The notes beneath the pieces are model-generated. The model ran no database searches. It was not told the origin of the DNA and saw only the letters and a program-made list of their open reading frames with translations. The position numbers were made by a program, and so were the translations under genes. A stretch of DNA of 16,389 nt from Collinsella sp. (lineage in GTDB: Bacteria > Actinomycetota > Coriobacteriia > Coriobacteriales > Coriobacteriaceae). Below, in pieces: positions 1 to 5,866 of the stretch (positions are counted from its first letter, which is position 1; each line of letters starts with the position of its first letter). The stretch covers positions 1-16,389 of the forward strand of contig DXMF01000017.1 in assembly GCA_019414345.1 (NCBI GenBank). Reading direction: 5' to 3'.

Positions 1-113
1 TGCGAACCTCCAGTCCGGACCGCCCCGCGGTCCAACTTTCTGTCCGCACCCCCGAATTAGGCAAATTTAGACCGTATTTCACCGCAACTCATATTGGGAT
101 GGTGGTTGGCGAT
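1..113. other. Non-coding 3' flank of the kdpE-like gene
   Basis: No ORF is supported here. A short hairpin is visible at 17-33 (GGACCG, loop CCCCG, CGGTCC) about 80 bases downstream of the regulator's stop codon. It has no T-run on the minus strand, so it is at best a weak terminator candidate. The palindrome GTCCGGAC (13-20) overlaps its left arm. Nothing else is recognisable. Confidence 0.4.
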
Positions 114-827
114 CTAGCCTTGGGTGACTAGGCGGTAGCCAATGCCTACATGGGTTTGGATGTAACGCGGATGCGCGGGGTCGGACTCGATCTTCTTACG
201 CAACGTGCCCATAAAGACGCGCAGGCTCGCTAGGTCGCTCTTGGTCGCCGTACCCCAAATCTCGTGCAGGATAAACTGGTGCGTCAGCACCTTGTCGGCG
301 TTGTGTGCCAGCAGGCATAGGAGTTTGTACTCGATCGGCGTCAGATGCAGCTCCTCACCATCCATCGTGGCGATGCCGGCATCAAAATCGATATGCAGCT
401 CGCCGGTATCGAACGATCCCGCAGAGGCAACGCCGCCCGTTTGCGCATACGAAAGGCGTCTGAGCGTCGTGCGGATGCGCGCGAGCAGCTCCTCGACCGA
501 AAACGGCTTGGTCAGATAGTCGTCGGCGCCGGCATCGAGCGCACGGATCTTGTCCGCATCCTCGCTGCGCGCCGAGACCACGATAATCGGCATGCCCGAC
601 CACGCGCGCACCGACTCCACCACCTTGACGCCGTCCATATCGGGCAGACCCAGGTCGAGCAGCACAATGCTCGGCGCCTGCGACGAGGCGGCGGCGATGG
701 CGGCATGGGCGGTCTCCACGGCCATATGGCGCAAGCCGTGCGCCTCGAGCGCGGCGACGATAAGGTTGCGGACGGCGGGGTCGTCCTCAACGACCAAGAT
801 GAGCGGTTTTACGGCAGAGTTCGGCAC
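114..827 (-). CDS. kdpE: KdpE-type response regulator (OmpR/PhoB family)
   Basis: Two-component DNA-binding response regulator of 237 aa. Residues about 8-120 form the receiver domain, with acidic pocket E14/D15/D16, phospho-acceptor D58 in LLDLGLPDMDG, switch serine S85 and conserved lysine K107 in LTKPF. Residues about 135-235 form an OmpR-type winged helix (LTPIEYKLLCLLAHN, then VFMGTLRKKIE and a C-terminal GIGYRL hairpin). The KdpE assignment rests on the adjacent KdpD-like kinase and on overall similarity. I chose the GTG start at 827 because AAGGAG lies 7 bases upstream, overlapping the end of the kinase gene, and the protein then begins just before the receiver strand ILVVEDD. A longer frame running to 908 would add 27 low-complexity Arg/Pro residues and overlap the kinase. 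Only 4 bases separate this start from the kinase stop, so the two are surely co-transcribed. Its target is unknown; the visible K+ gene is kup, not kdpFABC. Confidence 0.93.
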   Translation of the reverse strand: MPNSAVKPLILVVEDDPAVRNLIVAALEAHGLRHMAVETAHAAIAAASSQAPSIVLLDLGLPDMDGVKVVESVRAWSGMPIIVVSARSEDADKIRALDAGADDYLTKPFSVEELLARIRTTLRRLSYAQTGGVASAGSFDTGELHIDFDAGIATMDGEELHLTPIEYKLLCLLAHNADKVLTHQFILHEIWGTATKSDLASLRVFMGTLRKKIESDPAHPRYIQTHVGIGYRLVTQG

Positions 828-831
828 AGCG

Positions 832-2457
832 CTACTCCTTATCAAACGAAACGTCGGCGGCGGGAAGCTCAATCGTAAAGACCGAGCCGTGCGGGGCCGC
901 CGCGGCAACCCCTATGCTACCGCCATGTGCCAGCGCAATGGAGCGGCAAAGCGAAAGCCCCAGACCCACGCTGCGCTGGCTATCGGCCAGACCATGGTTG
1001 GCGGTGTAGAACGACTCAAAGATGCGCTCGCGGTCCTCGGGCGCAATGCCCGGGCCGTCATCGGCCACCGAGCACGCCACGCATCCGTCGTCGACGCCAA
1101 TCGAGATCACGATATGCGAATCCGAGGGCGTATAGGTGATGGCGTTGTTCACCAGGTTGACCACCAGCTGCACCATCAGGCGCGCGTCGACGTTGACGAG
1201 CGCCGGCTCATCGCACGCCACCACCTTGAGGTCGTGCTCGCGCACGGCCGGATTTACATGGCGCAGCGCCTCCTCGACGATATCGTCCATAAGCTCGAAC
1301 GTGGTCGACAGATGCATGCCGCCGCCCTCGAGCTTGGTGATGGCGAGCAGGTTCTCGACGGTGGCGTTGAGCCACAGCGCATCCGAGCGAATGGATAGCA
1401 GCAGGCCGCGGCGCGTCTGGTCGTCGAGCACGGCCGTGCCGGTCGAGCCCTGGTCGAGCAGCACGTCGGCATTACCCGAAATGCTGGTAAGCGGCGTGCG
1501 CAAATCGTGCGAGATGGAGCGCAACAAGTTGGCGCGCAGCTGCTCGTTTTTAGCGAGCACCGCCGCTTCCTCGCGGGCCTCCATGGCGCGGGCGCGATCG
1601 AGCGCCAGCTCGCCTTCGCTCACGATGGCATCGGCAAGCGTCCGCTCCTCGGGCGTCAGCGCATCGGGCTCGGCGACAATGGCGAGCACCCCCACCACCG
1701 AGTCGGGATCACCCGCGCGCACCATGGTGTCGCCCGAGTGCACGGTCAGGTATATGCCAAAGAACGCCGAGCCTCCATAGGTGGCATCGAGCGGCGTTCC
1801 CACATAGGCGGATGACGAGAGCCGTGGCGGCATCTGCGGCGCCAGCTCGTGCACCGGCGCGGCATCGCCCACGGCCGTGTACATCGTGCGCGGCAGCAGG
1901 TCATCGTCGTCGGCATCGGCGCTATACCACACGACCGGACAGTCCGAAAGACGCGCCAGTTGCGTTGCCATAGCATGCACAATCTGTTGCTGATCGCCGC
2001 ACCGCTGCAGCATGCGGTTGGTCTCGAGCACCATCTGCGTGCGACGGTCGCTGGCAGCAGCCTGCGCCAAGGCGCGGCGCAGGGCCAGCGCAATCGAGCT
2101 CGACACGAGCGAGACCACAAACATGATAAAGAACATGCCGGGATAGACGCGGTCGATGAGCGACAGCGAGTAGCGCGGGTCGACAAACAAGAAGTTGTAG
2201 AGCGCCACGGCGGCAGCCGAGCTCAGCAGGCAATACAGGCGGCTCCAGGTAAAGAATGCGCACAGCTGCACGGCAAACACATAGACGATCATGATGCTCG
2301 GCGCGAGACCCGGACGGTCGAGCAGCGCGCCCACAATCGTCGCCGCGACCAGCAGTCCCGCTGATACGCAGGCGTCATACAGAGGGCTGCGACGCGTCAG
2401 CGTCGTGCGCCGCCACCAAAAGTTCTCGGCAATATCGCCGTCCGTATGGACGTCCAT
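832..2457 (-). CDS. kdpD: KdpD-like sensor histidine kinase lacking the N-terminal KdpD/USP region
   Basis: Membrane sensor kinase of 541 aa, expected to phosphorylate the adjacent regulator. Residues about 25-127 hold four closely spaced TM helices with the DUF4118 signature YNFLFVDPRYSL. Residues about 145-290 are a GAF-like segment. The HisKA box SISHDLRTPLTSISG carries the phospho-acceptor H317. The ATPase domain shows an N box (VNLVNNAITYTPSD), G1 (ADDGPGIAPEDRERIFESFY) and G2 (GLGLSLCRSIALAHGG). Classical KdpD is about 890 aa, with a cytoplasmic KdpD domain containing a Walker A and a USP domain ahead of the TM block. Both are absent here and the protein starts about 25 residues before TM1, so this is a short form and not a broken gene: the frame is intact and there is no room for the missing part before kup. 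The upstream SD (AGAGGGG, 10 bases before ATG) is mediocre. Stimulus unknown: K+ limitation, turgor or c-di-AMP status are possibilities by family analogy only. Confidence 0.92.
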   Translation of the reverse strand: MDVHTDGDIAENFWWRRTTLTRRSPLYDACVSAGLLVAATIVGALLDRPGLAPSIMIVYVFAVQLCAFFTWSRLYCLLSSAAAVALYNFLFVDPRYSLSLIDRVYPGMFFIMFVVSLVSSSIALALRRALAQAAASDRRTQMVLETNRMLQRCGDQQQIVHAMATQLARLSDCPVVWYSADADDDDLLPRTMYTAVGDAAPVHELAPQMPPRLSSSAYVGTPLDATYGGSAFFGIYLTVHSGDTMVRAGDPDSVVGVLAIVAEPDALTPEERTLADAIVSEGELALDRARAMEAREEAAVLAKNEQLRANLLRSISHDLRTPLTSISGNADVLLDQGSTGTAVLDDQTRRGLLLSIRSDALWLNATVENLLAITKLEGGGMHLSTTFELMDDIVEEALRHVNPAVREHDLKVVACDEPALVNVDARLMVQLVVNLVNNAITYTPSDSHIVISIGVDDGCVACSVADDGPGIAPEDRERIFESFYTANHGLADSQRSVGLGLSLCRSIALAHGGSIGVAAAAPHGSVFTIELPAADVSFDKE

Positions 2458-2477
2458 CAGCGCACCGCCCCTCTCTC

Positions 2478-2522
2478 AAAAACAAAAACCACCACAAAGG
2501 GGACAGACACCTTTGTGGTGGT
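2478..2522 (-). terminator. Strong intrinsic-terminator-like hairpin between kup and kdpD
   Basis: Read on the minus strand, a perfect 13-bp stem (arms 2510-2522 and 2488-2500, core CCACCACAAAGG/CCTTTGTGGTGG) closes a 9-base loop (TGTCTGTCC). It is followed at once by TTTTTGTTTTT (2488-2478), the classic form of a Rho-independent terminator for kup. Only about 20 bases then remain before the kdpD ATG at 2457, which leaves no room for a separate promoter. kdpDE expression should therefore depend on read-through or on a promoter upstream of the hairpin. A second, imperfect copy of the left half (CCACCACAAGG on the minus strand, 2527-2537) lies just upstream. The stem core CAAAGGG/CCTTTG is shared with the palindrome at 4745-4779. 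Confidence 0.75.
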
Positions 2523-2593
2523 GGCCTCCTTGTGGTGGTTTCAAGTGTATAGCCTTTGCAGCCCGCGGTCGCTAGACAAACAGCAGACGTCGA

Positions 2594-4621
2594 CTACGGA
2601 CGCTCGTCGGGAGCCAGGCGCTGCATCTTGCTCACGGCCTTAAACTTGGTGAACAGCGGCACGTACTCAAAGCTCACGTTGGAGTTCTCCAGGCCGTACC
2701 AGCGCGCGGGAGTGCCGGCAGCGCGGCGGATGATGTACTTGAGCGTGATGGCCGTACGCTCGCTGGGCTCCACGTCGCTTTCGGGCGCCAGAAGCTTGCG
2801 GATCATGACGAACTTAAACGTGCCGATGTTGCCCGGATCCTTGTAGACCGAGTAGTCATGCGTCTGTGCCGGCAGCTCGCCGCTGGCAGCCAGATCCTGA
2901 ACAACCTGACGCAGATAGGCATTGACGCGCTGGTTGATCTTGTAGCCCAGATACAGATGCACGCGGAACACGTAGTCGGTGCCGAACGTCTCGACCGAGT
3001 AGGCAAAGGTATGCGGCTCCTCCATGGTCTCGACATTCACGAACCACCAGGCGCGAGCGCGCTTGGGGTGCTTGTCCAAGATCGAGTAGACGATATCGCG
3101 GTCGATGTAGTCGGTATTGGTGTCCTTGGTCAGGTACACGATGTTGTCACTCATAAGCTCGTAGCGATCGTCGTCGCGCAGGCGCTTGAGCTGCGGCAGG
3201 TAGCTGCGCAGCGGCAGCAGCGTAAACTGGCGCTGCTCAACAGCCGTACCGTTGTACCAGCACACCATGATGCCCATGATGAGCGCGGCCATGAGGATGG
3301 TGAAATAGCCACCGTGGAAGAACTTGGTGAGCGAGCTCACAAAGAAGAAACCCTCGAGCATGAGGAAGAAGACGGCAAAGATCCACGGCGCGATCTTGAG
3401 CTTGCGTTCCACGTGCAGATAGAAGAAGAGCAGCAGCGTCGTGCACATCATGGTCAGGGTAATAGCCAAGCCGTACGCAGCCTCCATGCGCGCCGAGTTC
3501 TGGAACAACAGCACCACGATGACGCAGCCCACGAGCATGACGTTGTTGACCATGGGGATGTAGAGCTGGCCCTTGGTCTCGGCAGGATAGAAGACCTGCA
3601 TATGCGGCATGAGGTCCAGGCGGCTGGCCTCGGACACCAGCGAGAATGCGCCGGTGATGAGTGCCTGCGAAGCGATGATGGCCGCGACGGTGGAAAGGCC
3701 GACGGCAAAGGGACGCAGGCCCGGGGTGAGCATCTGGTAGAAGGGGTTGAGGTCGGCGATGCCCATGAGCTCCGGGTCGCCGGCGTTGTTGATAAGCCAC
3801 GCACCCTGACCCATGTAGGACAGCAGCAGGCAGCACTTAACGAACGGCCAGGTGGCGTAGATGTTGCCGCGGCCCACATGGCCCATGTCGGAATAGAGCG
3901 CCTCGGCACCGGTGGTGGCCAGGAAGCAGCTGCCCAAGATCATGATGCCCGCATGGTTGTTGGGGCTCAGCAAAAAGCCGATGCCACGCAGCGGGTTGAG
4001 GCACAAAAGCACCGCGGGATACTGGAAGACAAAGAACAGACCCGTACCGCCCAGGAACAAAAACCACAGCGTCATGATGGGGCCAAAGGCGTGGCCAATC
4101 TTGGCCGTGCCGATGCGCTGCACCAAGAAGAGCGCGATGATGATGGCAAGCGTGATGGCGACGACACGACCCTGGTCGTCACCGAGCACGGCATGGACCG
4201 CCGGGATGGTGCGCAGGCCCTCGATGGCCGTGGTGACGGTAACGGCAGGCGTCAGGATGCCGTCGGCGAGGAGCGCCGCGCCGCCCAGCATGGCGGGGAT
4301 GATGAGCCACTTGCCGCAGCGCTTGACCAGGCTGTACAGGGCAAAGATGCCGCCCTCGCCGTGGTTGTCGGCGCGCAGCGAGATCAGCACGTACTTGACG
4401 GTCGTCAGCAGCGTGACCGTCCACACGACAAGGGAGAGCGCGCCGAGCACGAACTCCTGCGTGACGCTTCCGATGCCGCCGTTGCCGGCAACGAGCGCCT
4501 TGGTTACATACATGGGGCTGGTGCCGATATCGCCATACACCACGCCCAGCGTGACGAGCATCGCCGAGATGCTCACAGGAATCGCAGCGTGCGAGGCTAC
4601 TTCCTTTGCCTTTTGTTCCAT
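2594..4621 (-). CDS. kup: Kup-family low-affinity potassium uptake protein
   Basis: Probable K+:H+ symporter of the KUP/HAK/KT family in the cytoplasmic membrane, 675 aa (E. coli Kup is 622 aa). The N-terminal family signature VTLGVVYGDIGTSPMYV is intact. About twelve hydrophobic helices fill residues 15-460, including the conserved stretches NHGEGGIFALYSL and LTPAVTVTTAIEGL. A C-terminal cytoplasmic domain follows (about 460-675). I chose the ATG at 4621 (MEQKAKEV) because GGGAGGA lies 9-10 bases upstream. The in-frame TTG six codons earlier would place its start inside that SD. It lies upstream of the KdpD/KdpE pair on the same strand but is separated from it by 136 bases containing a strong hairpin. 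The inference is that the pair senses a signal linked to K+ and may control this gene. The paralogue most easily confused with it, a Trk/Ktr subunit, is excluded by the signature. Confidence 0.95.
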   Translation of the reverse strand: MEQKAKEVASHAAIPVSISAMLVTLGVVYGDIGTSPMYVTKALVAGNGGIGSVTQEFVLGALSLVVWTVTLLTTVKYVLISLRADNHGEGGIFALYSLVKRCGKWLIIPAMLGGAALLADGILTPAVTVTTAIEGLRTIPAVHAVLGDDQGRVVAITLAIIIALFLVQRIGTAKIGHAFGPIMTLWFLFLGGTGLFFVFQYPAVLLCLNPLRGIGFLLSPNNHAGIMILGSCFLATTGAEALYSDMGHVGRGNIYATWPFVKCCLLLSYMGQGAWLINNAGDPELMGIADLNPFYQMLTPGLRPFAVGLSTVAAIIASQALITGAFSLVSEASRLDLMPHMQVFYPAETKGQLYIPMVNNVMLVGCVIVVLLFQNSARMEAAYGLAITLTMMCTTLLLFFYLHVERKLKIAPWIFAVFFLMLEGFFFVSSLTKFFHGGYFTILMAALIMGIMVCWYNGTAVEQRQFTLLPLRSYLPQLKRLRDDDRYELMSDNIVYLTKDTNTDYIDRDIVYSILDKHPKRARAWWFVNVETMEEPHTFAYSVETFGTDYVFRVHLYLGYKINQRVNAYLRQVVQDLAASGELPAQTHDYSVYKDPGNIGTFKFVMIRKLLAPESDVEPSERTAITLKYIIRRAAGTPARWYGLENSNVSFEYVPLFTKFKAVSKMQRLAPDERP

Positions 4622-4656
4622 AAGCCGGTTTCCTCCCAATTTTAACGTTCGACGGG

Positions 4657-4690
4657 ATTATATGTAATCAGCCCATATTTTAATGGCACC
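4657..4690 (-). promoter_or_regulatory. Candidate sigma70-type promoter for kup
   Basis: On the minus strand a perfect TATAAT (4662-4657) lies 35 bases upstream of the kup ATG in a locally AT-rich stretch. The -35 position, about 17 bases upstream, holds only a poor match (CATTAA). The -10 is convincing by sequence and by its isolation in GC-rich DNA; the -35 is not. A short palindrome GGCCTTTAGGCC (4719-4730) lies further upstream, with unknown role. Confidence 0.45.
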
Positions 4691-4744
4691 GTTTTCCCAG
4701 CTAGATAAACATTTATGCGGCCTTTAGGCCACCGCGGCGATATG

Positions 4745-4779
4745 GAATGTGACAAAGGGACGCCCCCTTTGTCACATTC
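4745..4779. repeat. Perfect 15-bp palindrome, REP-like, abutting the nitroreductase stop
   Basis: Arms 4745-4759 (GAATGTGACAAAGGG) and 4765-4779 (CCCTTTGTCACATTC) flank the 5-base centre ACGCC. It ends one base from the nitroreductase stop codon. Neither strand has a T-run directly after the stem, so it fits a canonical terminator less well than the hairpin at 2478-2522. Its inner part (CAAAGGG, GAC, CCTTTG) matches the inner part of that other hairpin while the outer arms differ. This suggests one family of short interspersed palindromes. No REP-associated transposase gene is in the window. Confidence 0.7.
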
Positions 4780-4780
4780 G

Positions 4781-5653
4781 TCATTTTCCGAGCCAGTTTT
4801 TGAACCACCACTCCATAGAGCGGCTCATCTCGGCCATAAAGGGGCTCGTGTGCTTACGGGTGTAGATGTCGATGACGCGCTCGCCCACCTCGCGGGCGTG
4901 CGGGCGAAACATCGCATCCATCTCGGCCACCTGCGCATCCATCGTCGCGGCGTCGGCGCGACAATAACGCTCCTCGTGCACCAGGTTCACCACGGGATGC
5001 GCGATTGCCGGGCGCTCCTTACGGGGCGTGCCGATGATGAGCATCGACAGCGGCATGGTATAGGCAGGCAAGTCCAGCAGTGCGGCAACTTCCTCGGCGT
5101 TCTCGACGATATCGCCGATATAGCAGCTCCCCAGCCCCAGAGATTCGGCGGCGACCACGGCGTTTTGAGCGGCGATCACGGCATCCTGCGCCGCGATGGC
5201 AAAGTCGCCCAAACCCGGCGCGCGGCGGGGCGCCTTGCCCACGCGCTCGACAAACTCGGGTTCAAAGCAGCCCACGTGCTCAAACAGATCGATCCACTTG
5301 GCATAATCGACCACAAATATAAGTGCCCAGGGCGCCTTGGCGATCATGGGCTGGTGATCGCACAGGTCGGCCAGACGGTCCAGCGTAGCCTGCTCGCGAA
5401 TGCTCACGATGGAATACATCATCATGGCGCCCGCCGACGGTGCGCGACTCGCCGCATGCAAGATCGCCGCCCGCTGCTCGTCGGTCACCGCCACGGGACG
5501 GTCGTTGTCATCGCGCGCAAAAGCGCGCGTGGACGAACGGTGCTCCAAAATGTCCAGTACCGCGTTGCCCGTAGTCTCGACCGGATAGCCGTACGTATCC
5601 ACGCCCGCAGCTCCGTCGCCGCCCATGTCCGCCTCGCAAACCTGCTCGCTCAT
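4781..5653 (-). CDS. Nitroreductase-family FMN oxidoreductase
   Basis: Probable FMN-dependent NAD(P)H oxidoreductase of 290 aa, cytosolic. Family features: the N-terminal phosphate-binding HRSSTRAF (about 38-45), SAGAMMMYS for the flavin/active-site loop, KAPWALIFVVDYAKW, the LGLGSCYIGDI helix start, and the late IIGTPRKERP that ends the core fold. After the core there is a C-terminal extension of roughly 70 residues rich in acidic and aromatic residues (ending MEWWFKNWLGK). The first 27 residues are also an extension. Such enzymes reduce nitroaromatics, quinones or flavins, and the natural substrate cannot be read from sequence. It starts at ATG 5653 with a weak purine-rich SD (GAGGGTAGGG). 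It is a single gene, divergent from the LTA-synthase-like gene and not obviously linked to kup. I cannot tell NfrA-type from other subfamilies. Confidence 0.88.
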   Translation of the reverse strand: MSEQVCEADMGGDGAAGVDTYGYPVETTGNAVLDILEHRSSTRAFARDDNDRPVAVTDEQRAAILHAASRAPSAGAMMMYSIVSIREQATLDRLADLCDHQPMIAKAPWALIFVVDYAKWIDLFEHVGCFEPEFVERVGKAPRRAPGLGDFAIAAQDAVIAAQNAVVAAESLGLGSCYIGDIVENAEEVAALLDLPAYTMPLSMLIIGTPRKERPAIAHPVVNLVHEERYCRADAATMDAQVAEMDAMFRPHAREVGERVIDIYTRKHTSPFMAEMSRSMEWWFKNWLGK

Positions 5654-5779
5654 CGCCCTACCCTCGCCATTTCTTTAAGAAGCCTTTACGTTTCCGTGTA
5701 ATTCCCGTCCATTATCGCGCAGGTCGCCACTACATTGCGCCACACCGCCACACGCGCGCGTTAATATGGCTGGTTGTTG

Positions 5780-5803
5780 TGCGCAGCCACCAATCGCTGC
5801 GCA
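5780..5803. promoter_or_regulatory. Inverted repeat in the divergent promoter region (possible operator)
   Basis: TGCGCAGC (5780-5787) and GCTGCGCA (5796-5803) form perfect 8-bp arms around the 8-base spacer CACCAATC, 63 bases upstream of the ATG at 5867. The 213-base divergent intergenic region (5654-5866) otherwise shows only weak promoter-like hexamers: GATAAT on the minus strand at 5716-5711 and TAATAT at 5762-5767 on the plus strand, neither with a good -35. The dyad could be a regulator site or a leader hairpin; sequence alone does not decide. Confidence 0.35.
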
Positions 5804-5866
5804 TATCTTGGTAACAATCGGGTAAATCCCCGCTTTCGTAGGTTTTAGTTTGTGAGGAGTCTCAGC

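Noticed and set aside
827..908. Upstream start for the response regulator at 908
   Set aside because: It would add 27 Arg/Pro-rich residues within the kinase gene. The GTG at 827 has a strong SD at the right distance and fits the domain start.
550..1398. 282-codon plus-strand frame opposite kdpD/kdpE
   Set aside because: Antisense shadow of two genes with complete catalytic motifs.
4621..4639. TTG start for kup at 4639
   Set aside because: The extra codons encode the SD itself (GGA GGA). The ATG at 4621 is correctly spaced.
2858..4645. 595-codon plus-strand frame opposite kup
   Set aside because: It is the antisense shadow of an intact kup gene in high-GC DNA: composition is rich in His/Asp/Gln/Arg without hydrophobic pattern or family motif.
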